Shown here one piece after another: positions 1-6,053 of a stretch of DNA of 9,072 nucleotides (position 1 is its first letter; the number at the start of each line of letters is the position of its first letter). Source of the stretch: Thermoplasmata archaeon (GTDB lineage: Archaea > Thermoplasmatota > Thermoplasmata > Lutacidiplasmatales > UBA184); contig JAKATE010000074.1 in the NCBI GenBank assembly GCA_021828085.1, positions 1 through 9,072 of the forward strand. The letters are read 5' to 3'. The translations under genes were made by a program, and so were the position numbers. The notes under the pieces were generated by a model. That model was given only the letters and a program-made list of their open reading frames with translations. It made no database searches and was not told the DNA's origin.

Positions 1-92
1 CGGCACGCCGGGCATCCGAGGGTGTTCGCGAAGTCCACGGCGAGCGAGCCGGGCGCCCGACCGGGACGGTCCGTCCCCCCTGGTCTCCTCAT
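1..92 (-). CDS. N-terminal fragment of a probable ABATE/CGNR zinc-finger type regulator (cut by window edge)
   Basis: An open frame begins at an ATG (minus strand, first base 92) and runs off the left edge; only the first 30 codons are visible. After about 14 arginine- and proline-rich residues comes SLAVDFANTLGCPAC. The LAVDFANTL stretch resembles the opening of the ABATE domain (typically LxLDFxNT), which precedes a CGNR zinc finger in putative stress-responsive transcription regulators. The start fits a promoter: the TATA element at 127-134 read on this strand gives TATAAA, placing transcription start near 104 and a leader of about 12 nt. The gene diverges from the YHS/copper-ATPase pair and appears to share that element, so it could regulate them; this is inference. 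With so few residues the family call is tentative, and no zinc-finger residues can be seen. Confidence 0.45.
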   Translation of the reverse strand, partial: MRRPGGTDRPGRAPGSLAVDFANTLGCPAC

Positions 93-126
93 GGTCCCGT
101 CGCCTGCGCTCCCGGAGACGAAGGGA

Positions 127-134
127 CTTTATAG
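127..134. promoter_or_regulatory. Shared, apparently bidirectional TATA box of the copper locus
   Basis: The octamer CTTTATAG reads as a TATA box on both strands: TTTATA rightwards and TATAAA leftwards. Placing transcription start about 26 nt from its centre gives starts near 157 (plus) and 104 (minus). These leave leaders of about 10 nt before the ATG at 167 and about 12 nt before the ATG at 92. On the plus strand it is preceded by the purine-rich GAAGGGA, as expected of an archaeal BRE. The minus-side BRE is less clear. Use in both directions is inferred from geometry only. Confidence 0.6.
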
Positions 135-166
135 CCTAACTCTCTGGATGGGCTGAGGGCATTAGG

Positions 167-310
167 ATGGCGAAGTTCAAGGACCCTATCTGCGGCATGA
201 TGGTCGACGAGCACAAGGCCCCCGCGAAAGGGGTCTACGGGGGCCAGACCGTGTACTTCTGCAGCGTGAGCTGTCAGAAGACCTACGAGTCGAAGCACCC
301 GTCGCACTAG
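167..310 (+). CDS. Small stand-alone YHS-domain metal-binding protein (probable Cu+ carrier)
   Basis: This 47-residue protein is almost entirely one YHS domain: DPICGM at residues 6-11 and YFCSVSC at 30-36. The likely metal ligands are C9, C32 and C36. YHS domains are short TRASH-like metal-binding modules found in heavy-metal proteins and P-type ATPases. The gene lies 27 bp before a copper ATPase whose N-terminus is a paralogous YHS domain with the same cysteine spacing (23 and 4). It most likely acts as a cytosolic Cu+ chaperone or sensor that feeds the pump; this is inferred from context. There is no signal peptide or membrane segment. The ATG follows the TATA element at 127-134, and GAGG at 155-158 lies 8 nt upstream of it. 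The two genes probably form an operon. A role with another soft metal cannot be excluded. Confidence 0.85.
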   Translation: MAKFKDPICGMMVDEHKAPAKGVYGGQTVYFCSVSCQKTYESKHPSH

Positions 311-327
311 TCCGGCTCGCCGGGGCC

Positions 328-332
328 GGAGG
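328..332 (+). promoter_or_regulatory. Ribosome binding site of the copper ATPase
   Basis: GGAGG lies 5 nt before a GTG codon at 338 and supports that start. An internal, operon-second gene with a Shine-Dalgarno sequence contrasts with the promoter-proximal genes here, which appear leaderless. This is the usual archaeal division between the two initiation modes. Confidence 0.7.
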
Positions 333-337
333 CGCTC

Positions 338-2416
338 GTGGCCACCGATCCGGTCTGCGGCATGGCCGTGGACGAGCACAGCGCGGAGCTCACGCTCGTC
401 CGCGAGAACCGGAGCTACTACTTCTGCTCCACTTCCTGTCTGGAGGAGTTCGCGGCCCCGGCCCGGCAGCTCAAGAGGATCCGGCGGAGGCTCGCGGTGG
501 CCTGGCCGGTCTCCGTGGTGGTGGCAGGCCTCACCTACCTCGCCCCGTTCCCGGCCTGGCCCTGGGCGGCGCTCCTCCTCGCCTCGGTGGTGCAGTTCTA
601 CCCCGGCGCGCAATTCTACCGGGGGACCCGGGACGCGATCCGCTCCCGCCTGTGGAACATGGACATCCTCATCGCCGTGGGCACCAGCGTCGCCTACGGC
701 TACAGCGCGGTGGCGCTCCTCCTGCCGGGCCGTCTCCCGACGGAGTACTTCTTCGACGCCTCGAGCCTCATCATCACGTTGATCCTGACGGGCAACTATC
801 TGGAGCACTTCACCCGCGAGCGCGCGCGCGGCTCGCTGCGGAAGCTCCAGGAGCTCCTGCCGGCCCGGGCGCTCGTGCTCCGGGACGGCGGCGAAGAGGA
901 GGTGGAACTCTCCGAGGTGCGGTCCGGGGAGAGGGTCCACGTCCGTCCCGGCGGCCGCTTCCCCGCCGATGGGGTCGTCCGGGAGGGCCACAGCGCCGTG
1001 AACGAGTCCCTCCTCACCGGGGAGAGCCTGCCGGTGGAGAAGGGCCCCGGGGACCGGGTCATCGCCGGGGCCGTCAATGGGGAGGGGCTGCTCACGGTGG
1101 AGGTCACCGGCCTCGGCGAGGACACCGCCCTCGCCGCCATCGGTCGGCTCGTCACGGACGCCGAGATGAGCCGCGTGCCGCTCCAGCAGCTCGCCGACCG
1201 GATCGCCTCGGTCTTCGTCCCCACCGTCCTGGCCCTAGGGGTGCTGGCGGCCCTCGGCTGGTACTTCCTCGGCGGGGTCGGGCTCACCGTGACCCTCCTC
1301 GTCTTCGTCTCGGTGGTGATCACGGCCTGCCCGTGCGCCTTCGGGATCGCCACCCCCGCGGCCATCGTGGTCGGGACCGGACGGGCGGCCGAGGAGGGGA
1401 TCCTGTTCAAGGGACGCGACTCCCTGGAGCGCGCGAGCTCGATCGACCTGGTGATCACGGACAAGACCGGTACGCTCACCGAGGGTAGGCCCTCCCTCGC
1501 GGAGCTTCTCCCGGCGGCCGGGGTCACCTCCGAGCACCTCCTCGAGGTGGCCCTCAGCCTGGAGATGGGCTCGGAGCACCCACTGGCCCGGGCGGTCCGC
1601 GACGCGGGACGGGCCCGGGGCCTCTCCGCCGCCCTGGCGGAGCATCTCGTCGCCGAGCCGGGACGGGGACTTCGCGGAGACCGTGGGGGGGTCCCGATCG
1701 CGGTGCTCCGGGGGCAGGCCCCGGAGACCTCTCTGCCGGAGGAACTGGCCTCGTCGGCGACCCGGCTGGACTCCGAGGGGAAAGCGTTCTCCGTCGTCTA
1801 CGAGGCGGAGCGTCCGCTGGGCCTGCTCGCGTTCACCGACGCGCTCTCGTCCGGCGTGCCGGCGGCGGTCCGCGCCCTGCGGTCCGACGGCATCGAGGTG
1901 GTCCTCGCCACAGGGGACCGGGAGAACGCGGCGCGGACGATCGCCCGCGAGGCCGGGATCTCCGACGTGCACGCCGGCCTGACCCCGGAGGGAAAGCTCG
2001 CCCTCCTGAAGGAGTACCAGGGACGGGGTCGGAAGGTGGCGTACGTGGGGGACGGCATCAACGACGCGCCGGCCCTCGCCGCGGCCGACCTGGGGATCGC
2101 CATCGGCGCCGGGACCGAGGTGGCGAAGGAGGCGGGGGGCGTGGTCCTGGTCCGCTCGGACTTCCGGTCCGTGGCCCTCGCGCTGCGCATCGGCCGGCGG
2201 ACCGTGGGGAAGGTCCGGGGGAACATCGCCTGGGCCCTGGGCTACAACTCGGTGCTCCTCCCGGTCGCCGCCGGCGTCCTCGTCCCCGTCTTCGGGCTCC
2301 GGATCTTCGACGTGCTCCCCATCACCGGCGCCCTGGCCATGGGGTTGTCCTCGACCACGGTGGTGCTGAACTCCCTGTCGCTGCGTTTCGTCCGGCTCTC
2401 CCGCTCCGACCGCTGA
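338..2416 (+). CDS. copA: Cu+-exporting P1B-type ATPase with N-terminal YHS domain
   Basis: This 692-residue membrane pump couples ATP hydrolysis to Cu+ export from the cytoplasm. Residues 1-42 form a YHS domain (C7, C30, C34) instead of the usual HMA (GMxCxxC) domain. Hydrophobic segments lie near 51-70, 73-95, 108-130, 138-158, 284-305, 312-340, 628-650 and 655-680, matching the eight-helix P1B layout. The actuator motif TGES is at 227-230, CPC at 331-333, the phosphorylated aspartate D375 in DKTGTLT, the nucleotide-domain HP at 414-415, and GDGIND at 571-576. YN at 636-637 and MxxSS at 668-672, together with CPC, are the Cu+/Ag+ signature of subgroup P1B-1. The GTG start has a good Shine-Dalgarno sequence and keeps the YHS domain intact. 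It is second in a probable operon behind the small YHS protein. Nothing appears truncated. Ag+ transport is equally possible, as is usual for this subgroup. Confidence 0.95.
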   Translation: MATDPVCGMAVDEHSAELTLVRENRSYYFCSTSCLEEFAAPARQLKRIRRRLAVAWPVSVVVAGLTYLAPFPAWPWAALLLASVVQFYPGAQFYRGTRDAIRSRLWNMDILIAVGTSVAYGYSAVALLLPGRLPTEYFFDASSLIITLILTGNYLEHFTRERARGSLRKLQELLPARALVLRDGGEEEVELSEVRSGERVHVRPGGRFPADGVVREGHSAVNESLLTGESLPVEKGPGDRVIAGAVNGEGLLTVEVTGLGEDTALAAIGRLVTDAEMSRVPLQQLADRIASVFVPTVLALGVLAALGWYFLGGVGLTVTLLVFVSVVITACPCAFGIATPAAIVVGTGRAAEEGILFKGRDSLERASSIDLVITDKTGTLTEGRPSLAELLPAAGVTSEHLLEVALSLEMGSEHPLARAVRDAGRARGLSAALAEHLVAEPGRGLRGDRGGVPIAVLRGQAPETSLPEELASSATRLDSEGKAFSVVYEAERPLGLLAFTDALSSGVPAAVRALRSDGIEVVLATGDRENAARTIAREAGISDVHAGLTPEGKLALLKEYQGRGRKVAYVGDGINDAPALAAADLGIAIGAGTEVAKEAGGVVLVRSDFRSVALALRIGRRTVGKVRGNIAWALGYNSVLLPVAAGVLVPVFGLRIFDVLPITGALAMGLSSTTVVLNSLSLRFVRLSRSDR

Positions 2417-2430
2417 GGGCCCTGGACCTC

Positions 2431-2451
2431 GGGGGGGGCGAGCGGGGGGGG
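2431..2451 (+). other. Paired G8 tracts between convergent genes
   Basis: The 40-bp gap between the stop codons of the copper ATPase and the methyltransferase contains two runs of eight G (2431-2438 and 2444-2451) separated by CGAGC. This can form an intramolecular G-quadruplex on the plus strand and in the 3' end of the copper-ATPase transcript. No T-rich archaeal terminator is visible in the gap. A role in termination is speculative, and the exact length of each run may be a sequencing uncertainty. Confidence 0.5.
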
Positions 2452-2456
2452 CGGCC

Positions 2457-3851
2457 TCAGTTCCGGAGCACGAGCAGGGATTCCCGGAGGGCCACCCGGT
2501 GACGCTGCGGGTTGGAGCGCCACTTCTCTCCCCGGCGGCGGAGCGGCCAGAGAGAAGACTGCCGAAAGCCCAGCCCCCGTGCGAGGCGCCCCAGGTAGAC
2601 CTCGGTGGGGACGTGCACGCCGTAGGGGGCGGAGTCCCCCAGGATGAGCAGGAAGCGCGAGCCCGGGCGGAGCAGCCGGGCGGTCTCGGCGAGCGCCCGG
2701 GTCATGTCGTTGAAGTAGAGGGCGACCATGAGGTCGTAGCTCTTGCGCCCCCCCTTGTGGAGTCGCCGCCGGGAGAGCTCCTCGATCCGCTCCCGAAGTC
2801 CCCGGGCAACCCGGGGGTCGGCGCGCTCGACCTCCGGGGAGAGGAGGTCACGGGGGAGGCGGTCGCCGCGCTCCACCTGGGTGGTCGCCGAGACCACGAG
2901 CCTCTGGCGGACCCTCTCGGAGATCTCCCTCCAGCTCGATGCGAAGCCGAGGAAGTAGCTCTCCAGACGGGTCCGGTCAGCGTAATCGTAGTTGTTGAGG
3001 TACGGCGGGGAGGTGAACGCCAGATCGAAGCTCCCCTCCTCGAAGGGGCTCGACCGGCAGTCCCCCTCCCGGACATCGGCCGGGATGCGGCGCACCTGCG
3101 CCGGGGTGGCGACAAGATCGTCGACGAACTGCCGGAGCCTCCTCCGGAAGGCCTCGAGGCCGTCCGATTCCCGGATCCGGTGCCGGGGGGCGATGTATGG
3201 CCAGCCCGTCGCCGCGGCGGAGGCGTCCCGGAGCGCCGCGAGCAGCGCCAGCTCGAAGAGGTCCCGGTACTCCGTGCGCCCACGGCGGCGTAGGGTCTCC
3301 CGGACGTGCAGCAGCCGCCCTAAGTTCTCCCGGGAGAAGCACTTGCGCACGAGCTCCGGGAGGGCCTCGACCGGGTACTCCTCGGCCAGCCCGGGCCCCG
3401 TCTCCTCCAGCGAAGCGAGGAACTCCTCCGAAGCGGCCCGGAGCGCGTCCATGTCGTAGTCCCACCGGACCTTTGTCCGCGCGATCCGGGCCACAAGGGG
3501 GTGAGCCTCCGTACCGCCGCTGGGGATCCCCCGGCCCTTGGCCACGACGCTCACGGTCCCTGAACCGGCGAACGGGTCGAGGATCCGGGTAGGGGGCGCC
3601 CCGGGGCTCGCCCCGATCGCCCACTCCACGGCCCGGTAGCTGAAGCCGGCCGGGAAGGAGAACCAGCGATGGATGGGGGCGGAGCGGCTCTCCTTGAACG
3701 TTCCCCACTCGGAGGACGGGGGCACGGAAGACCGTCGGACCCGGTCGCGGAGGGGGGTCCTGGGGGCCGGGACCGATCCGTGGCCCGCAGGTGGACGGGC
3801 GAGGCCACCGGGGTGACTCGCTACCGATGGGGGAGCCGCTCGCGGCGTCAC
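2457..3851 (-). CDS. Orphan amino-DNA methyltransferase (N4-cytosine or N6-adenine type)
   Basis: A predicted S-adenosylmethionine-dependent DNA base methyltransferase of 464 residues from this start. The SAM-binding motif I, DPFAGSG, is at residues 92-98, followed by a GTEAHP segment. The catalytic motif TSPPY is at 280-284, followed by LNNYDY. TSPPY is commonest in N4-cytosine enzymes. Motif I precedes the catalytic motif by about 185 residues, whereas classical beta-class enzymes have the reverse order. The GTG at 3851 is chosen because a minus-strand TTATA at 3881-3885 would start transcription about 5 nt before it. Residues 1-42 have weaker GC3 bias and low complexity, so a GTG at 3725 (422 residues), just before PPSSEWGTFKES, is a real alternative. 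The frame stays open further upstream but looks non-coding there. No restriction nuclease or specificity subunit is adjacent, so an epigenetic or orphan role is likely. An RNA substrate is less likely but not excluded. Confidence 0.8.
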   Translation of the reverse strand: MTPRAAPPSVASHPGGLARPPAGHGSVPAPRTPLRDRVRRSSVPPSSEWGTFKESRSAPIHRWFSFPAGFSYRAVEWAIGASPGAPPTRILDPFAGSGTVSVVAKGRGIPSGGTEAHPLVARIARTKVRWDYDMDALRAASEEFLASLEETGPGLAEEYPVEALPELVRKCFSRENLGRLLHVRETLRRRGRTEYRDLFELALLAALRDASAAATGWPYIAPRHRIRESDGLEAFRRRLRQFVDDLVATPAQVRRIPADVREGDCRSSPFEEGSFDLAFTSPPYLNNYDYADRTRLESYFLGFASSWREISERVRQRLVVSATTQVERGDRLPRDLLSPEVERADPRVARGLRERIEELSRRRLHKGGRKSYDLMVALYFNDMTRALAETARLLRPGSRFLLILGDSAPYGVHVPTEVYLGRLARGLGFRQSSLWPLRRRGEKWRSNPQRHRVALRESLLVLRN

Positions 3852-3880
3852 GGACCTCAGGCGTCCGTAGCCTACCGGGG

Positions 3881-3885
3881 TATAA
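3881..3885 (-). promoter_or_regulatory. TATA-like element of the methyltransferase gene
   Basis: On the minus strand this reads TTATA within GGTTATACC. Its first T is 34 nt before the GTG at 3851, which would give a leader of about 4-5 nt. It is the only clear TATA-like sequence I noticed in the 313-bp gap 3852-4164. The rest of that gap is GC-rich, with short inverted repeats (for example at 4090-4105) and no frame with convincing coding character. Confidence 0.45.
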
Positions 3886-4164
3886 CCGCGATGAGGGAGC
3901 AGATCATCCGACCCACGCCCACGGCCCGTCGCGGTCCCCTTCGGAAGGTTCCGGCTTTGCGACGGGGCCCGAAGGAGCCCCCTCTCCTTCCGGGCTCGGA
4001 CTCCTCCGGGTGGCCTGGAGAGGTCACGACCGAACGATCTTCCGGGACCCAGGGGTGTGGGCGAACGCCCCGAGCGCTCGAGGTCTTCCGCCCGCCGGAG
4101 CGGGCATTCGGGGGCCACCCCCGGGAACTTGCCGGGCCGCAGGGCGCATGGGGGCCTTCCCGGG

Positions 4165-5235
4165 TCAGGGGGAGGGATCTCCGGTGGCGGGCGGAGGCGT
4201 CGGACCCCCTGAAGATCGCCTCCTCACGATTCCCCGGGCCGACCAGGCCCGCGCAATCCGATAGAGGAGGACGTACACCGCCACGAGGACCGGCAAGGCG
4301 AGATAGTCCCCTCCGAAGATGAGCACGAGGTTCCAGGGGATGTACCAGAGGAGCAGCCCGGCCGCCAGGTAGGTCTGGTGCAGTTCGTTGCCTCCCCGGC
4401 CGAGGGTACGCCGGAGCACCCAGAGCACGACGATGGCGTTGCCCGCTTCCCCGGCGATGGTGATCTCGAAAAAGGGGGTGATCCGGGGGACCACGAGGTA
4501 GAAGAGCGTCCAGACGAGGGCGAAGAGCCCTCCGAGGAGGAGGAAGAAGCGGGGAGAACGGGAGGGGGCCTCGGTGGAGGCCCGAAGGAGCCCCCGGGGA
4601 AGCGCGCGAGCGATCGCCGCCAGCGCGAGGGCGAGCCCGATGAGGAAGGCGAGTACCGCGTAGCCTTCGAAGTATCCCGGGTCGATCGCGAAGAAGTCGA
4701 AGGTCACGGTGGCCAGGTAGAGGACGAAGGCGGTCCCGAGACCTCGGTCCGAAAGGAAGTCCCGTTCCCGGGTCTCGGGGAAGGCCAGTCCCACGAGCAG
4801 GATGGGAAGGGCGATGCTGTAGACCGCATGGAAGACCGTCAGGACAGCGGCCCAGTCCCAGCTCACCCCGGCCAGGTGGCCGTAGCTCCCGAGAAAACCT
4901 ACCGGCTTGCTCCGGGGGTCGACCCAGGTCCGGGTGGCGATCCCTTCCTCCACCACCCCGTAGGCCAGACCCAGCGGGAGGATCGCCCCCCAACCCCGGC
5001 CCCAACGCCGGGCGACCTCCCGGATCACCAGGGCCCCCATCCCGTAGAGGCCGACGAGGGTGAGGACGGCCAGGGGATTGAGGAGTGCCACCACGGGAGT
5101 CGAGCCGGAGAGGAGCTCGGGAAGGGTGATCGAAAGGGCGATGAGGAGGATCTCTGGGCGGCGTCGGTCGAACCAGGCCCGTAGCCCCGAGCCGGCCCCA
5201 CGCTCGCGGGAAGCGGTCGGAGGAGGGGAGCTCAC
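4165..5235 (-). CDS. Multi-pass membrane protein, possibly CPBP (CAAX protease/Abi)-like
   Basis: A 356-residue integral membrane protein with about nine or ten hydrophobic segments (near 28-46, 49-68, 82-95, 127-150, 165-183, 193-212, 229-250, 262-275, 286-308 and 311-330) and no signal peptide. Two features recall CPBP intramembrane proteases. A conserved-looking VVEEGIATRTW is at 94-104 (E96, E97), and a histidine in a membrane segment, VFHAVYS, is at 134-140 (H136). In the standard family the first motif is EExxxR; here the arginine is one residue later, so activity is uncertain and the assignment is inference. The tail after 333 is basic, then proline-rich. The GTG start at 5235 has no Shine-Dalgarno sequence but sits about 29 nt from a TATA-like element, consistent with a leaderless mRNA. 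It reads toward the methyltransferase with a 313-bp gap, so the two are probably separate transcripts. No substrate can be proposed. Confidence 0.75.
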   Translation of the reverse strand: MSSPPPTASRERGAGSGLRAWFDRRRPEILLIALSITLPELLSGSTPVVALLNPLAVLTLVGLYGMGALVIREVARRWGRGWGAILPLGLAYGVVEEGIATRTWVDPRSKPVGFLGSYGHLAGVSWDWAAVLTVFHAVYSIALPILLVGLAFPETRERDFLSDRGLGTAFVLYLATVTFDFFAIDPGYFEGYAVLAFLIGLALALAAIARALPRGLLRASTEAPSRSPRFFLLLGGLFALVWTLFYLVVPRITPFFEITIAGEAGNAIVVLWVLRRTLGRGGNELHQTYLAAGLLLWYIPWNLVLIFGGDYLALPVLVAVYVLLYRIARAWSARGIVRRRSSGGPTPPPATGDPSP

Positions 5236-5257
5236 GTGCAGGGAGCGGCGCTGCCGC

Positions 5258-5265
5258 TATTTCAA
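5258..5265 (-). promoter_or_regulatory. Weak TATA-like element for the membrane-protein gene
   Basis: On the minus strand this reads TTGAAATA. Its first T is 29-30 nt before the GTG at 5235, the same spacing seen for the two leaderless plus-strand genes further right. The sequence itself is a poor TATA match, so the call rests on geometry. Confidence 0.35.
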
Positions 5266-5326
5266 TGGCTTCCCGGACAAAGCCTCCCCCCTCTCCCAGA
5301 GGAGTTACGCGGCCCCTTCCAGGAGA

Positions 5327-5346
5327 GGCAGGATCCGGGTCCTGCC
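5327..5346. repeat. Near-perfect 20-bp palindrome in the divergent intergenic region
   Basis: The arms GGCAGGA (5327-5333) and TCCTGCC (5340-5346) are exact reverse complements. The six central bases continue the symmetry except for one T/G pair. It lies between the divergent promoters of the membrane-protein gene and the cyclic-nucleotide-binding gene. It could be a regulator binding site or a chance GC-rich palindrome. The rest of 5266-5486 is low-complexity and proline-coding in the frame leading into 5487, and shows no credible gene. Confidence 0.45.
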
Positions 5347-5420
5347 CTGTCCCGGAGGGGACCGAGCCCGCAGGTACCCCGGGTCGGCAAACCCCGGTGA
5401 AGCCCCCGGGTCCGGGATCG

Positions 5421-5440
5421 GAGCCCTCCCGGGAGGGCTC
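5421..5440. promoter_or_regulatory. Perfect 20-bp palindrome upstream of the cyclic-nucleotide-binding gene; candidate operator
   Basis: GAGCCCTCCCGGGAGGGCTC is exactly self-complementary over 20 bp and is flanked on both sides by GATCG (5416-5420 and 5441-5445). It ends 17 bp before the TATA-like element at 5458. In archaea that upstream position suits an activator, or a repressor that blocks TFB/TBP access. Binding is inferred from symmetry and position only. It has little sequence in common with the palindrome at 5327-5346. Confidence 0.5.
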
Positions 5441-5457
5441 GATCGGGCGACGATGTC

Positions 5458-5463
5458 TTTATT
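5458..5463 (+). promoter_or_regulatory. TATA box of the cyclic-nucleotide-binding gene
   Basis: TTTATT within GTCTTTATTGG. Its first T is 29 nt before the ATG at 5487, so the mRNA should start at or within a base or two of the start codon. Confidence 0.6.
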
Positions 5464-5486
5464 GGCGGCGGGTACCTCGGCGACCC

Positions 5487-5918
5487 ATGGACAAGTCCGA
5501 GGAGGACAAGGTCGTTCAGCGCCTCTCCAGCGTCCCGCTCTTCTCGAACCTCTCGGGCCGGCAGATCAAGACCATCGCGGGCACCGGGGCCGTCCGGAAG
5601 TACCCGGCCGGCGGGCAGATCGTGACCAAGGGGGAGAAGGGGATCGGATTCTACCTGGTGTTGGACGGCCAGCTCGAGGTGCGGGCGAACGGACGGTCGG
5701 TGGCCGAGCTCAAGGCGGGGGACTTCTTCGGCGAGATGGCCCTGTTCGAGGAGCAGGATCGGACCGCGGACGTCGTGGCCAAGAGCGCCGCCCAGTGCCT
5801 GGTCCTCTCCCGCTGGGAGTTCTGGGCGCTCATGTCCAAGGAACCGGAGGTCCTGCGCTCGCTCATGGCCGAGCTGGTCCGGCGCCTGCGCCAGACCCCC
5901 AAAGCCCTGACCGAGTGA
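5487..5918 (+). CDS. Single-domain cyclic-nucleotide-binding (CRP-type cNMP) protein
   Basis: A 143-residue soluble protein that is essentially one cNMP-binding beta-barrel. It starts with an N-terminal helix ending in VPLFSNLS (residues 16-23), the usual entry to the domain. The phosphate-binding cassette is FFGEMALF at 80-87 followed by DRTADVVA at 91-98. E83 and R92 correspond to the residues that bind the ribose hydroxyl and cyclic phosphate in CRP-like proteins, so ligand binding looks intact. The C-terminus (about 108-136) is the capping helix. There is no helix-turn-helix, kinase or channel domain, so it cannot act as a classical CRP regulator alone. It more likely senses a ligand and acts through a partner, which is not identifiable here. 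The ATG at 5487 is preferred because a TATA box lies 29 nt upstream; the frame is open to 5265 but that extension is low-complexity. A possible leaderless mRNA; no Shine-Dalgarno sequence. Confidence 0.85.
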   Translation: MDKSEEDKVVQRLSSVPLFSNLSGRQIKTIAGTGAVRKYPAGGQIVTKGEKGIGFYLVLDGQLEVRANGRSVAELKAGDFFGEMALFEEQDRTADVVAKSAAQCLVLSRWEFWALMSKEPEVLRSLMAELVRRLRQTPKALTE

Positions 5919-5941
5919 GGGTCGGGGACAGGTTTCTCGGA

Positions 5942-5957
5942 GGAGCGCAGGCGCTCC
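5942..5957. repeat. Short inverted repeat after the cNMP-binding gene
   Basis: GGAGCG (5942-5947) and CGCTCC (5952-5957) pair around the four bases CAGG. It lies 24 bp after the stop codon. A terminator role is possible, but no U-rich run follows, so it is recorded only as a stem-loop. Confidence 0.3.
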
Positions 5958-6023
5958 CCCGGCTGCGCGAGGGGACACACCCCGCCTCGCAACGGCCCCC
6001 CCCGGCGGGCCACCGGGCCGAGG

Positions 6024-6029
6024 TTTACA
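6024..6029 (+). promoter_or_regulatory. TATA-like element of the small helical-protein gene
   Basis: TTTACA within GGTTTACATG. Its first T is 30 nt before the ATG at 6054, predicting a leaderless transcript. The spacing matches the promoter at 5458 to within one base. Confidence 0.5.
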
Positions 6030-6031
6030 TG

Positions 6032-6051
6032 CCCCCGAGGTCTTCCGGGGG
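6032..6051. promoter_or_regulatory. Inverted repeat between TATA box and leaderless start; candidate operator
   Basis: CCCCCG (6032-6037) and CGGGGG (6046-6051) are exact inverted copies separated by 8 bp. The element fills the space between the TATA-like box and the predicted transcription/translation start at 6054. Archaeal repressors often bind there to block RNA polymerase. If the mRNA is leaderless the repeat is not transcribed, so an RNA hairpin is unlikely. The function is inference. Confidence 0.4.
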
Positions 6052-6053
6052 TC

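Noticed and set aside
63..77. GGGACGG-T-CCGTCCC inverted repeat as a copper operator
   Set aside because: It lies inside the first codons of the leftward gene and about 50 bp from the TATA box, so coding sequence explains it as well as regulation does. Kept only as a note.
3852..4118. N-terminal extension of the methyltransferase to 4118
   Set aside because: The extension has poor coding character and would be interrupted by the TATA-like element at 3881-3885. Recognisable sequence begins only around SSEWGTF.
3669..4322. Plus-strand open frames across the gap 3852-4164 (also 3791-4264)
   Set aside because: Low-complexity Gly/Pro/Arg products without motifs, overlapping the methyltransferase 5' end and the membrane-protein 3' end. 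They look like chance frames in GC-rich sequence.
5265..5486. N-terminal extension of the cNMP-binding protein to 5265
   Set aside because: It gives proline/glycine-rich sequence with no domain and spans two palindromes and the TATA box. The ATG at 5487 matches the usual domain start and promoter spacing.
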